From the NCBI RefSeq assembly GCF_001552615.1, contig NZ_BCRN01000011.1, positions 1 to 64,000 on the forward strand: a stretch of DNA of 64,000 nucleotides, in the 5' to 3' direction. The position numbers were made by a program, and so were the translations under genes. Every line of letters starts with the position of its first letter. Position 1 is the stretch's first letter. Under the pieces are notes generated by a model that was not told the DNA's origin, ran no database searches, and was given only the letters and a program-made list of their open reading frames with translations. Below, in pieces: positions 48,274 to 57,675 of the stretch. The DNA comes from Millisia brevis NBRC 105863 (GTDB lineage: Bacteria > Actinomycetota > Actinomycetes > Mycobacteriales > Mycobacteriaceae).

Positions 48274-49830
48274 GTGGCCGTGGTGATTCAGGAACGTCGG
48301 GCGTCCGGCGAGGGATCATCGATCGCCTCCCCCGGACCGATCGCGACGGCCGAGTCCTTCGGCCCCACCGATCGACGCCGCGGTTGGATCGTCACCGCGG
48401 TGATCGGCGCCCTCGCCGCGATCACCCGGCTGACGCTGCTGAACTATCCGACCGACGCGGGCACCCCGGTCTTCGACGAGAAGCACTACGTCATCCAGGC
48501 GTACCAATTGCTGGGCAACGGCTGGCTCGAGGACAACCCCGGCTACGGCCTGGTGGTGCACCCACCGGTCGGCAAGCAGATGATCGCGATCGGCGAACTG
48601 CTGCTCGGCTACAACGCCTGGGGGTGGCGCATCATCGCCGCCCTGAGCGGGGTGGCGATCGTCGTACTGGTCACCCGGATCGTGCGCCGCATGACCCGCT
48701 CGACGCTGATCGGCGCGATCGCAGGGCTGCTCGCGGTCTTCGAGAGCGTGCTGTTCATCTCATCGCGGATGGGGATGCTCGACATCTTCCAGGCGCTCTT
48801 CGTCGTCGGCGCCTTCGGCTGCCTGATCGTCGACCGGGATCGGGTGCGCGAACGGATGGCCGCCGCGGCGGCCCGCGGCACGATCGGCCTGAGCGACTAC
48901 GGGCCGCGTCTGGGCGTGCGGTGGTGGCGCTTCGGCGCGGGGGTGCTGCTGGGTCTCGCGTTGGGCACCAAGTGGTCGGGGCTCTATTACATCGCCGTCT
49001 TCGGTCTGATGTCGGTGGCCTTCGACGTCGCGGCGCGGCGGGCGTACGGGGTGCGCAAGCCCTGGAAGGGCACCGCGATCCGCGATATCGGCCCCGCGCT
49101 CTACGCGCTGACCGGCATTCCGCTGGTCGTCTACCTGCTCAGCTACCTGCCGTGGTTCGCCTCGGAGACCGGCGTCTATCGACACGTCGTCGGCAATCAG
49201 GTCCCCGAGGGGGGCTTCTTCGGCTGGGTACCCGACGATCTGCGGGCGCTGATCTACTACTCGGCGCAGTCGCTGAAGTTCCACGAGGGGCTGACCAACT
49301 CCGCGGGCAACCACCATCCGTGGGAGTCGAAACCGTTCGCCTGGCCGATGAGCCTGCGTCCGCTCCTCTATTACTACGTCGACAGCGAGAACGTCTCCGG
49401 CTGCCGGACGGAGTCCTGCGTCAAGGCGATCCTGCTCGTCGGGGTGCCGGCGATGTGGTGGCTGAGTCTGCCGATGCTCGCCTGGCTCACCTGGATGGCG
49501 ATCGTGCGCCGCGATTGGCGCTACGGGACGGTACTGGCCGCCTACGGCGCCGGGATCGTGCCCTGGTTCGCGTCGCTGGATCGACAGATGTACTTCTTCT
49601 ACATGGTTCCGGCGGCACCGTTCATGGTGATGGGCTTCGCCCTGGTCCTCGCGAGCGTGCTCGGACCCGCCGATGCGTCGGTCGAGCGGCGGCGTACCGG
49701 GCTGTTGGTGGTCTGTCTCTATCTGGCGGTGGTGATCGCCAACTTCGTATGGCTGTGGCCGATCCTGACCGGCCTGCCGATCAGTACCGGGATGTGGCAG
49801 CAGGAGCTGTGGCTGCCCAGTTGGCGCTGA
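48274..49830 (+). CDS. pmt: Protein O-mannosyltransferase
   Basis: A 518-aa integral membrane GT39 enzyme that transfers mannose from polyprenyl-phosphate mannose to secreted proteins. The catalytic Asp-Glu pair is in the first loop: TPVFDEKHYVIQAYQLLGNG. WGWRIIAALSGVAIVVL, FISSRMGMLDIFQALFVVGA, LALGTKWSGLYYIAVFGLMS and YHxW-like NHHPWESKPFAWPMSLRPLL are typical of the Rv1002c family. There are about ten spans. The exact start is unclear: GTG codons at 48274, 48280 and 48283 are all possible, with no clear ribosome binding site. Confidence 0.9.
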   Translation: MAVVIQERRASGEGSSIASPGPIATAESFGPTDRRRGWIVTAVIGALAAITRLTLLNYPTDAGTPVFDEKHYVIQAYQLLGNGWLEDNPGYGLVVHPPVGKQMIAIGELLLGYNAWGWRIIAALSGVAIVVLVTRIVRRMTRSTLIGAIAGLLAVFESVLFISSRMGMLDIFQALFVVGAFGCLIVDRDRVRERMAAAAARGTIGLSDYGPRLGVRWWRFGAGVLLGLALGTKWSGLYYIAVFGLMSVAFDVAARRAYGVRKPWKGTAIRDIGPALYALTGIPLVVYLLSYLPWFASETGVYRHVVGNQVPEGGFFGWVPDDLRALIYYSAQSLKFHEGLTNSAGNHHPWESKPFAWPMSLRPLLYYYVDSENVSGCRTESCVKAILLVGVPAMWWLSLPMLAWLTWMAIVRRDWRYGTVLAAYGAGIVPWFASLDRQMYFFYMVPAAPFMVMGFALVLASVLGPADASVERRRTGLLVVCLYLAVVIANFVWLWPILTGLPISTGMWQQELWLPSWR

Positions 49831-49868
49831 CCGGCCGCTCCCCCGTCACGTGATCCGACCGGTCCCGG

Positions 49869-50345
49869 TCACTTGATGAGGGTGCCCGCGATGCTGATCT
49901 TTCCGGGACCGTGGGCCGCCAACAGAATGCAAGCGGCGCCGAGCGCGGCGACCAGTTCATATCCGCCGCCCTCGAAGGGTGCGTTGACCAGCAGCACCCC
50001 GTTCGACATGTGCACCAGCAGGAACGCACCGAACAGGTTGATGGTCAACAGGATGCAGACCGTCTTGATCAGGAATCCGACGATGATCGCCAGCCCGCCG
50101 AGCAGTTCGAGGAAGGTCACCAGATAGGCGATCACGGTGATGGCACTCGACGGGGTTTCGATGCTGATTCCGTTGATCAACGTGATGTTGGACAGCGCCG
50201 CAGCGAACCGCGCGACCGTCACGTCCATGCCGTCCTGGATCAGCTTGCGCCAGCCGTGAGCGATGAACACGACACCGAGGGCGACACGCGCAAACAGCAA
50301 CGCCAGGTTGCTCATGCCACTGCTCATATCGAACAACGTCGCCAC
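49869..50345 (-). CDS. DoxX-family membrane protein
   Basis: A 158-aa four-span protein of the DoxX family. Marks are LLFARVALGVVFIAHGWRKL near the start, YLVTFLELLGGLAIIVGFLI in the middle and the C-terminal YELVAALGAACILLAAHGPG. In mycobacteria some DoxX proteins join thiol and superoxide defence complexes; here no such neighbour is seen. Convergent with pmt, ending about 40 bp after it. Single gene. Confidence 0.87.
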   Translation of the reverse strand: MATLFDMSSGMSNLALLFARVALGVVFIAHGWRKLIQDGMDVTVARFAAALSNITLINGISIETPSSAITVIAYLVTFLELLGGLAIIVGFLIKTVCILLTINLFGAFLLVHMSNGVLLVNAPFEGGGYELVAALGAACILLAAHGPGKISIAGTLIK

Positions 50346-50532
50346 TCCCGTTCAGCCCCGGCCCGGCCGACTATGCCGGCTCTCCGAATCGAGAGTGCCC
50401 GATCACCGAGGCATCCGTCGACCGACAGGCCGAACAACCACCCCGTGAATACGGTGCGAATCGGGCGACCGGAAGCGTGCCGTAACGGGTCCCGCGGTGG
50501 GATCGGGCGTTCCGGACGCCGGGCGACGGGGC

Positions 50533-50904
50533 TCAGCCGGCCTCGACCGGCCCCCGGACGGCGCCGTCGACCAGGGCGACGATCTCCTCGTCACGGACAC
50601 CGAGCCGCCGCGCGATGCGCACATACTCGGCGGCGGCCCGTTCGGCGGCGGCGCGAGAGGGGTCGACCCCGTCGGCGATGAACGTCCCGGAGCGGCCGCG
50701 GGTGACCAGAACTCCCTGGCGTTCGAGTTCGCGATAGGTGCGGGCGACGGTATTGGGAGCGATTCCCAGTTCCGCCGCGAGACCGCGAACGGTGGGCAAT
50801 CGAGTTCCGGCGATCAACACGCCGTCGCGTACACCGACGACGATCTGCATACGCACCTGTTCGAAAGGCGGAACCGAAGACGAGGGATCCACATGAAAGC
50901 GCAC
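50533..50904 (-). CDS. Short GntR-family (YtrA-type) regulator
   Basis: A 123-aa regulator with only a winged-helix GntR domain and a short helical tail, the YtrA subfamily form. It reads VPPFEQVRMQIVVGVRDGVL, then RLPTVRGLAAELGIAPNTVA and RTYRELERQGVLVTRGRSGT. The last 40 residues (RAAAERAAAEYVRIARRLGV) form a dimerisation helix. GTG start at 50902-50904. YtrA-type genes usually precede ABC exporters, which are not adjacent here; the DrrAB pair lies 5 kb away. Confidence 0.88.
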   Translation of the reverse strand: MRFHVDPSSSVPPFEQVRMQIVVGVRDGVLIAGTRLPTVRGLAAELGIAPNTVARTYRELERQGVLVTRGRSGTFIADGVDPSRAAAERAAAEYVRIARRLGVRDEEIVALVDGAVRGPVEAG

Positions 50905-51133
50905 CCCCGTCGCCTAGCCGACGCTCGATAAGAGAAGGCCGGTCCGAGTCATCCCCAATTCCTCCATTCCGCCCACCCATGTGATGCCACCGAAGAAGGC
51001 ACGTCCCGACCCGCCTCTACCAGCATGCACGATTTTCCTGCCGGCTGACGCCAAGGTTGAGACACAAATGGCTTACGAGTCGCGAACAGTTGCCGGTTTA
51101 TCCAGCGACGAACCGGTTATCGGTACCCGATCG

Positions 51134-52354
51134 TTATTCGCCGGGGGGCAGATGCCCGTAATCGAGCTGATCGCCGACATAGTGGGTATTGTCCGTCGAA
51201 ATTTCCCGTTGTCCGGACCGCGCGATCAATCGATCGATCCGCGAATCCATCGCGGCCGCGGCCGAAGCCGCGGGCGCGGCGGCGATATGCCGGTCGGTGT
51301 CCTCGAGCAGATCGACCAATCGCGCACAGGCCGCGACCCGCTCGACCAGCTCCGACCAGACCGGCTCGAGCGCGGCACGCCGCTTGCCGATCTCGCGCAC
51401 TCCCACCTCGTCCGCGGTACCCGACTGTGCGGTGCGTTCGGTCTCGGTGCGCTCGACGCGAGCCAGTTCCCGATCGAGCCGGCGCAGTTCCTCGATATCG
51501 ATCGCGGTGTCGATCAGTTCGGTCACCGGATCGATCTGGGCCCGCTGGACGGCGAACCAGTCCGAGTACCAGGCGCGCGAATGCCGGATGCGGTCGTAAT
51601 AGTTCCCCGCCAGGTACCGCAGCGTGTCGTAGCGATCCGAGAATCGCGCCTCGTCGGCGCCCGCCGCCCGCCGCAGTCGTTCGGCGACCTGGCGGGGGTC
51701 CGGAGCGGCGATCGCCCGCGGCGCCCGCGCCCACAGGGCGGCGCTGCGCGGGTTGTCGACCACCCGGGCGGTGGCGGTCAAGGACCCGGCGACCAGTCGC
51801 GCCAGCGGTGCGGGGCCGGCGCCGAGCGGGGTCGGGGTCCAGGTCAGGGCGTCGAAGAGCGCGGCACGCTGTTCGAGATCCAGATAGGTGCCGTCCCGGC
51901 GGTCGCGGCGAATCGCGCGCATCCCGGTGGCGAAGTGGTCGGCGGACAGTTCGATCCGTCCGCGCAGGTGCCGGATCCGCCGGGTCAACGCGGCGCGGCG
52001 CTGGGCGAGCACCGCACCGGCGACGGCGGTCGGATGCCGCTCGGCGAGGTCGTCGAGCCAGCGGACCTCCTCCCGAATCCGACGCAGGTCCCCGAAACCA
52101 CCGATGGAGGGAATCCCCCGTCCGGCGGCGCGGCGGGTGGCCAAGGTGCGGCGGGTCCGCGGATCGAGCAGCCCCTCGGCGACCAGCAGGGCCGCGTCGT
52201 CGGACAACTCCGGATGACTGCCGGGCAGACGACCGCTCTCGCAATAGCCGGCGATGCGCTCGACCCATCGTGCGCGGGCGCCCTCGAGATCGCCCGCATC
52301 CGTGGATCGACCGGCGGAGGCGTCGGACGCCTCGAAACCGCCGGTATCGTTCAT
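51134..52354 (-). CDS. Unknown 406-aa helical protein
   Basis: I do not recognise this protein. It has no signal peptide or membrane span and is rich in Arg, Ala, Asp and Glu. The order of recognisable stretches is: SDDAALLVAEGLLDPRTRRT; an Arg-rich helix EVRWLDDLAERHPTAVAGAV; LARLVAGSLTATARVVDNPR; a Tyr/Trp-rich IRHSRAWYSDWFAVQRAQ; long coiled-coil-like LIDTAIDIEELRRLDRELAR; and a C-terminal ILE-like VAACARLVDLLEDTDRH. The combination suggests a cytoplasmic, protein-binding or structural role. Start ATG at 52352-52354. It is divergent from malQ over 450 nt. Confidence 0.7.
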   Translation of the reverse strand: MNDTGGFEASDASAGRSTDAGDLEGARARWVERIAGYCESGRLPGSHPELSDDAALLVAEGLLDPRTRRTLATRRAAGRGIPSIGGFGDLRRIREEVRWLDDLAERHPTAVAGAVLAQRRAALTRRIRHLRGRIELSADHFATGMRAIRRDRRDGTYLDLEQRAALFDALTWTPTPLGAGPAPLARLVAGSLTATARVVDNPRSAALWARAPRAIAAPDPRQVAERLRRAAGADEARFSDRYDTLRYLAGNYYDRIRHSRAWYSDWFAVQRAQIDPVTELIDTAIDIEELRRLDRELARVERTETERTAQSGTADEVGVREIGKRRAALEPVWSELVERVAACARLVDLLEDTDRHIAAAPAASAAAAMDSRIDRLIARSGQREISTDNTHYVGDQLDYGHLPPGE

Positions 52355-52804
52355 CGCCGCCTCCGTTCCCGCCCGATCGTGCGTTCCCGGGCGAACGCAC
52401 TGTCCACTGTCCCAGAATTCCCATCGGCCGGCATATGCCTATGCCCGCCGTGTCCGGCCGAACCCGCCTGCGGCCGACCGACCCGCGTCGCCCGACCGCC
52501 CGGGCCCGCATATTCGGCCGGTCGAACGGGAAAAACCGCGGCCGGACCGCCACGGGATCGCGGTCGCCGCCGGTTCGGGCAGAGCGCCCCGAGTCCGACC
52601 CGTTTCACCCCCGCGTCCGGGCCGTTATCACCGCCGACCGCCCGGCAGGGCACCGCCGGGCGGTCGGCGGATGGTCGCCGTATTAGGCACGCCGGCCGGG
52701 CGCGGAACGGGCAGGTGTCGCGGCGATCGACACCGATGGGCGGCCCGGCGAACATCACCGGCCGAGCGGTCGACAGAACCGGTCCGGTGCACAAGGATCG
52801 AACC
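52355..52804. other. Divergent spacer upstream of malQ
   Basis: About 450 bp between divergent genes with no convincing open frame. It includes an AT-richer patch (AATTCCCATCGGCCGGCATATG at about 52418-52439 is only partly AT-rich) and a perfect hairpin at 52631-52670. A small RNA or leader could be encoded here. Confidence 0.5.
52631..52670. terminator. Perfect 16-bp hairpin between divergent genes
   Basis: CCGCCGACCGCCCGGC (52631-52646) and its exact complement (52655-52670) flank an 8-nt loop, AGGGCACC. It lies 134 bp before the malQ start and 277 bp from the other divergent gene, where no gene end is present. It may end an unannotated short RNA or act as an attenuator. Confidence 0.55.
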
Positions 52805-54976
52805 GTGCCGGATTCCTCCCCCGAACGGTCCGAACTCCTCCGCGACCTGGCCCGCCGTTGCGGGCTCGCCATCGACTACATCGGTTGGGACGGCCGACAA
52901 CGCGCGGTATCCGAGGACACCCTCGAGGCGGTCCTGCGGGCGTTGGATCACCCGGTCGACACCGTCGAGGAGCTGCGCGCCGAGATCGCCGCGACCGAGC
53001 TCGCCCCGTGGCGCGACATGCTGCCGCCCGTGGTGGTCACGCGCGCCGGCCGACCGGCCGAGGTCGCCGTGCACGTCCCGCACGGCGCGCCCGCACACGC
53101 CGGCGTGGTCCTCGAGGACGGCGTCGAGATCGACCTCGAGCAGCTGGACGTCTGGGTCGATCCGCGCACGGTCGACGGGGTCCTGACCGGACGGGCCACC
53201 TTCGCCATCCCCACCGACCTGCCGCTGGGCTGGCATACGATCCGGGCCGGCACCGAGGTCGACGGCGAGGCGCGGATCGCCGAGACGCCGCTGGCTGTCA
53301 CCCCCGATCGGTTGGACACCGCCGACCATCTCGGTGATCGCCTCACCGGCATCACCACCCAGCTCTATTCGGTGCGGTCGACCCGTTCGCGCGGTGTCGG
53401 CGACTTCGCCGACCTGGCCGATCTGGCCACCATCTTCGGCTCCGAGTACGACACCGACTTCGTCTCGATCAACCCGGTGCACGCGGGAGCTCCCCCGGTG
53501 GCGCCGTTCGAGAACTCCCCCTATCTGCCGACGAGCCGCCGCTTCGTCGACCCGCTGTACATCCGTATCGAGGACATTCCCGAGTACGGCTATCTCAATC
53601 CGAAGGTCCGGGCGGGCATCGCGGAGACCGGGCGTCGGTTCGCCCACGAGAACGTCAATCCGCGGCGGATCAAGCGCAGCAAGGTCCTGCGGGCCAAGTA
53701 CGACGCGCTGGCCCATATCCACCAGGTGCCCCGGTCGGCCGCCCGCGAGTACGCGTACCGCAGCTTCCTCGAACGCGAGGGCGAGAGCCTCGAATTGTTC
53801 GCGATCTGGTGTGTCCTGCGCGAGCGGCTCGGCGCGGACGACCCCCGGTGGGCGCAGAAGGCGGCCGATCCGTCCGGCGAGTGGGTCCGCAAGCAGGCCG
53901 CCAAGCACGCCGACCGCGTCGACTTCTACCGCTGGCTGCAATGGGTGACGCAGGAGCAGTTGGCGACCGCGCAGGCCGCCGCCCGCGAGGCGGGGATGCG
54001 CATCGGCATCGTGCACGATCTGGCGGTCGGGGTGGCGAGCGACGGCGCGGACGCCTGGGCGCTGGCCGATACGCTGGCCCGATCGGTGACCGTGGGCGCT
54101 CCGCCGGACGTGTTCAACCAGATGGGCCAGAACTGGAGCCAGCCGCCCTGGCGCCCGGATCGGCTCGCGCAGAGCGCATATCGGCCGTTCCGCGACATGA
54201 TCGCAGCGGCGTTGCGGCATGCGGGCGGACTGCGGGTCGACCACATCCTCGGGTTGTTCCGGCTGTGGTGGATCCCGGCCGGGATGACCCCCGAGCAGGG
54301 CACCTACGTCTACTACGACCACGACGCGCTGATCGGCATCCTGGCGCTCGAGGCGCAGCAGGCCGGCGCGGTGATCATCGGCGAGGACCTCGGAGTTTTC
54401 GAGGGCTATGTGCAGCAGTATCTGAGCGAGCGCGGCCTGCTGGGTACCTCGATCCTGTGGTTCGAGCACGACGACGACGTGCCGCGTCCCCCGGAGGTCT
54501 ATCGCAACCGCGCCATGACGGCGGTGACGACGCACGATCTCCCGCCGACCGCCGGTTACCTTGCGGGTGAACACATCACATTGCGCGACCGGCTCGGCCT
54601 GCTCGAGCGTCCGGTCGAGGAGGAACTCGCCCTGGACGCGAAGCGCCGCAACGCGGTGCTCGATCTGGCCCGGCAGCGGGGGTTGCTCTCCGACGAGGAG
54701 GCGGCGTCGACCGAGGGGACGATCGTCGCGCTGCATCGGCTGATCGCGTGCACGCCGTCGCTGTTGGTCGCGGCGGCCCTGGTCGACACCGTCGGCGAAC
54801 ACCGCACGCAGAACCAGCCGGGAACCGACGAGCGGATGTACCCGAACTGGTGCATTCCGCTGGCCGACGCCGACGGCAAGGCGGTCTCGGTCGAGCAGCT
54901 GTCGGACAACCCGCGGGTGCGGGCGGTCATGGCGGCGCTCGCCGGCTCCGAAGCGGTCGAGGATCCTTCGCCGTAG
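52805..54976 (+). CDS. malQ: 4-alpha-glucanotransferase
   Basis: A 723-aa GH77 amylomaltase that transfers alpha-1,4-glucan segments in maltodextrin and glycogen metabolism. The first about 170 residues form a MalQ-specific N-terminal domain, then the TIM barrel. It contains IGIVHDLAVGVASDGADAW, LAQSAYRPFRDMIAAALRHA, the nucleophile region GLRVDHILGLFRLWWIPAGM, the acid/base Glu in IIGEDLGVFEGYVQ, the stabiliser Asp in TTHDLPPTAGY, and the C-terminal DTVGEHRTQNQPGT. GTG at 52805 follows AAGGAT with 7-nt spacing. Divergent from the unknown 406-aa gene. Confidence 0.95.
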   Translation: MPDSSPERSELLRDLARRCGLAIDYIGWDGRQRAVSEDTLEAVLRALDHPVDTVEELRAEIAATELAPWRDMLPPVVVTRAGRPAEVAVHVPHGAPAHAGVVLEDGVEIDLEQLDVWVDPRTVDGVLTGRATFAIPTDLPLGWHTIRAGTEVDGEARIAETPLAVTPDRLDTADHLGDRLTGITTQLYSVRSTRSRGVGDFADLADLATIFGSEYDTDFVSINPVHAGAPPVAPFENSPYLPTSRRFVDPLYIRIEDIPEYGYLNPKVRAGIAETGRRFAHENVNPRRIKRSKVLRAKYDALAHIHQVPRSAAREYAYRSFLEREGESLELFAIWCVLRERLGADDPRWAQKAADPSGEWVRKQAAKHADRVDFYRWLQWVTQEQLATAQAAAREAGMRIGIVHDLAVGVASDGADAWALADTLARSVTVGAPPDVFNQMGQNWSQPPWRPDRLAQSAYRPFRDMIAAALRHAGGLRVDHILGLFRLWWIPAGMTPEQGTYVYYDHDALIGILALEAQQAGAVIIGEDLGVFEGYVQQYLSERGLLGTSILWFEHDDDVPRPPEVYRNRAMTAVTTHDLPPTAGYLAGEHITLRDRLGLLERPVEEELALDAKRRNAVLDLARQRGLLSDEEAASTEGTIVALHRLIACTPSLLVAAALVDTVGEHRTQNQPGTDERMYPNWCIPLADADGKAVSVEQLSDNPRVRAVMAALAGSEAVEDPSP

Positions 54977-55002
54977 TCGGCGGCCCTTCCGGCGCCCGGC
55001 CG

Positions 55003-55038
55003 CGACGGGCCGATCGGAGGGCCCGCTTCGGCCCGTCG
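55003..55038 (+). terminator. Hairpin after malQ
   Basis: CGACGGGCCG (55003-55012) and its complement (55029-55038) with a 16-nt loop, beginning 26 bp after the malQ stop. A likely terminator. Confidence 0.6.
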
Positions 55039-55084
55039 GAACGGCGGCCGCGCCGGTCCTGTGGGACGAAACTAGAGTCGGCGC

Positions 55085-55714
55085 ATGCGATTCTATGCGG
55101 AGCGTCCGGCCCGGCTGGCGCGCCAAGTCTTCGGGGATCTGATCGCGGTGGCCTGGGTGGCCGGCTGGATTCTGGTCGGCACCCTCGTCTTCGATCTCGT
55201 CGGCCGGTTGCGGGGACCGGCGGACGCTATCGGGCAGGCCGGCACCTTCATCGGCGATACCTTCCAACGCGCGTCGGATGCGACCTCCGATGTGCCGTTC
55301 ATCGGCGACAGCCTCGCGAACGCGCTCGGCTCCGGCACCGCCGCCGGTACGACGTTGGCGGAAGCCGGTCGCTACCAATCGGATACGGTCGGCACGATAG
55401 CGCTCGGGTTGGCGATCGTGATCGCGATTACCGGCATCCTGCCGATGCTGACCATCTGGTTGCCGCTGCGGCTGCGCTACGCGCGCGCCGCCGGTTCCGC
55501 GGCGGCGGCGCGGGCGCTCGACTCCGATCTGCTGGCGCTGCGGGCCCTGACGACCAAACCGGTGCGCAAGCTGGTGGCGATCGACCCCGATCCCGCCGCC
55601 GCCTGGCGCAACGGCGATACCGCGGCGATCGAAAGGCTCGCCGCCCTCGAGTTGGCCGAGCTCGGTTTGCGCGCGCCCGCCCGCCCGGTGCCGCCCACCG
55701 CCGCGTCCCGGTAG
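55085..55714 (+). CDS. Conserved membrane protein of unknown function
   Basis: A 209-aa protein with two long spans: about 20-40 (LIAVAWVAGWILVGTLVFDL) and 104-127 (IALGLAIVIAITGILPMLTI). Between them lies an extracytoplasmic loop of about 60 residues with Gly/Ala/Ser-rich character (FIGDTFQRASDATSDVPFIG). The cytoplasmic C-terminal part, RYARAAGSAAAARALDSDLL, is helical, and ends Pro-rich. I recall similar proteins annotated only as hypothetical in Gordonia/Rhodococcus relatives. It lies 131 nt upstream of the drrA-like gene on the same strand; a link is possible but not shown. Confidence 0.75.
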   Translation: MRFYAERPARLARQVFGDLIAVAWVAGWILVGTLVFDLVGRLRGPADAIGQAGTFIGDTFQRASDATSDVPFIGDSLANALGSGTAAGTTLAEAGRYQSDTVGTIALGLAIVIAITGILPMLTIWLPLRLRYARAAGSAAAARALDSDLLALRALTTKPVRKLVAIDPDPAAAWRNGDTAAIERLAALELAELGLRAPARPVPPTAASR

Positions 55715-55845
55715 CCCGCCGCCGGCGACGACAAAATCGGATGCCGGGTGTCGGAGGGCCGTTGTAGCGTTGGCCGCGTCCATGTACCCGTTGTGTCCGA
55801 ATGTGGGCCCACGACGAGAGGCGACTGACGGATGCGGAGCACACG

Positions 55846-56826
55846 ATGGTGACCGCGACGGACGACTACGGGATCGTGGCCACCGGCCTGATCAAGCGAT
55901 ACGGCGATGTGACCGCCCTCGACGGAGTGGATCTCGCTGTCCCGCGCGGCACGGTCTTCGGCCTGCTCGGACCGAACGGCGCCGGCAAGACGACCACCAT
56001 CCGGGTCCTCACCACCCTGCTGCGGCCGGATTCCGGCACCGCGGTGGTCGACGGGATCGACGTCCTCGCCGACCCGGGCACCCTCAAATCTCATATCGGG
56101 GTCTCCGGCCAGTACGCCGCGGTCGACGAGCACCTCACCGGCTTCGAGAATCTCGACATGGTCGGGCGGCTCTACCACCTCGGACGCAAGCGGGCCCGCG
56201 AGCGGGCACGTGAACTGTTGGAACGCTTCGATCTCTCCGACGCCGCCGACCGGCCGGTCAAGGGGTACTCCGGCGGTATGCGCCGCCGACTCGACCTGGC
56301 CGGCGCCCTGGTGGCAAACCCTGCCGTGCTGTTCCTCGACGAGCCGACCACCGGCCTCGATCCGCGCGCCCGACTGGGCCTGTGGGACGTGATCCGAGAG
56401 CTGGTCGCCGGGGGGACCACCCTGCTGCTGACCACCCAATACCTCGAGGAGGCGGATGCTCTGGCGGACCGCATCGCGGTGATCGACCACGGTCGGGTGA
56501 TCGCCCTGGGCACCGCCGACGAACTCAAGCGGCGCACCGCGGGCGAGCGCATCGACCTCGGCTTTGCCGCCGGCGACGCCGATCGGGCCCGCCCGGTCCT
56601 CGAGGGCGTCTGGCCCGGCGCGCTGCAGGTCGACAGTGCCGACGACCGCATCTCGGTATCGGTCCCGGCGGCGTCCGCGGCGCTGATCGACGCGCTGACG
56701 ATCCTGCGCGACCACGACATCACCCCGATCGACGTCGGCATCGGGCGCCCGACCCTCGACGACGTCTTCCTGACCCTGACCGGTTCCCCGGCCGAAACGG
56801 CCACCGCCACCGGAGATCCCGCATGA
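55846..56826 (+). CDS. DrrA-type drug-export ABC ATPase
   Basis: A 326-aa ATPase of the DrrA (daunorubicin resistance) group. Walker A is GLLGPNGAGKTTTIRVLTTL, signature YSGGMRRRLDLAGALVA, Walker B LFLDEPTTGLDPRARLGLWD, H-loop LLLTTQYLEEADALADRIAV. After residue about 225 is the DrrA C-terminal domain ending RPTLDDVFLTLTG. The ATG at 55846 is preceded by GGAG; another ATG at 55801 in frame is possible. Its stop overlaps the permease start (ATGA). Export cargo cannot be told. Confidence 0.92.
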   Translation: MVTATDDYGIVATGLIKRYGDVTALDGVDLAVPRGTVFGLLGPNGAGKTTTIRVLTTLLRPDSGTAVVDGIDVLADPGTLKSHIGVSGQYAAVDEHLTGFENLDMVGRLYHLGRKRARERARELLERFDLSDAADRPVKGYSGGMRRRLDLAGALVANPAVLFLDEPTTGLDPRARLGLWDVIRELVAGGTTLLLTTQYLEEADALADRIAVIDHGRVIALGTADELKRRTAGERIDLGFAAGDADRARPVLEGVWPGALQVDSADDRISVSVPAASAALIDALTILRDHDITPIDVGIGRPTLDDVFLTLTGSPAETATATGDPA

Positions 56827-57626
56827 ACTCACCTCTGACCGTGCTCGACGACAGCCTCACCCTCGCCAAGCGCAATCTCATCAAGATCAAACGTCTGCCG
56901 GATCTGCTGGTCTTCACCCTGCTCTCGCCGGTGATGTTCGTGCTGGTGTTCGCCTACATCTTCGGGTCGGCGATCGAGATCCCCGGCATGTCCTACCGCG
57001 AATTCCTGATCGCGGGCATCTTCGTGCAGACGATCGTCTTCGGGTCGACCTGGTCCGGGTTGAGCCTGGTCGAGGACCTGCAGAAGGGCATCATCGACCG
57101 GTTCCGCACCCTGCCGATGTCACCGTCGTCGGTGCTCTTCGGCCGCACGATGAGCGACGTGGTGATCAACGGAATCAGCCTGGTCGTCATGGTGCTCACC
57201 GGACTGGTGGTCGGCTGGCGCATCCGCTCGTCACCGCTCGAGGCGTTGGCCGCCTTCGCGCTGTTGTTGTTCTTCGGCTACGCGCTGTCCTGGGTGATGG
57301 CCACCATCGGCCTGTCGATCAGCAGTCCCGAGGTCTTCAACAACGCGAGCTTCATCGTGATCTTCCCGTTGACGTTCATCGCCAACGCCTTCGTCCGGGC
57401 GGAGGACCTGCCGGGCGTGCTGCGCGATATCGCCTACTGGAATCCGATATCGGCGGTGGTCCAAGCGACCAGGGAGCTATTCGGCAATACCAATCCGCTC
57501 GACCCTCCGCCGGATGTGTGGCCGCTGCAGAACCCGGTGCTCGCGAGCCTGCTGTGGTGCTTCGTCATCCTGGCGATCTTCATCCCGGTGGCGTCCTGGC
57601 GGTTCCGCAAGGCCGTCAGCCGCTGA
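56823..57626 (+). CDS. DrrB-type ABC-2 permease
   Basis: A 267-aa six-span ABC-2 permease, partner of the ATPase just upstream. The DrrB marks are SPVMFVLVFAYIFGSAIEIP, FLIAGIFVQTIVFGSTWSGL, EDLQKGIIDRFRTLPMSPSS and ISSPEVFNNASFIVIFPLTF, and the C-terminal ISAVVQATRELFGN. The ATG at 56823 overlaps the ATPase stop. Convergent with recD, 50 bp from its end. Confidence 0.92.
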   Translation: MNSPLTVLDDSLTLAKRNLIKIKRLPDLLVFTLLSPVMFVLVFAYIFGSAIEIPGMSYREFLIAGIFVQTIVFGSTWSGLSLVEDLQKGIIDRFRTLPMSPSSVLFGRTMSDVVINGISLVVMVLTGLVVGWRIRSSPLEALAAFALLLFFGYALSWVMATIGLSISSPEVFNNASFIVIFPLTFIANAFVRAEDLPGVLRDIAYWNPISAVVQATRELFGNTNPLDPPPDVWPLQNPVLASLLWCFVILAIFIPVASWRFRKAVSR

Positions 57627-57675
57627 CCATTCCGCTCTCGGCCGGCGGTGTTGCAATCGGTTCGGGACTCGGCGA

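Noticed and set aside
52628-55783. 1051-codon minus-strand frame opposite malQ
   Set aside because: Gly/Asp/Arg-rich without recognisable motif; malQ has complete catalytic residues on plus.
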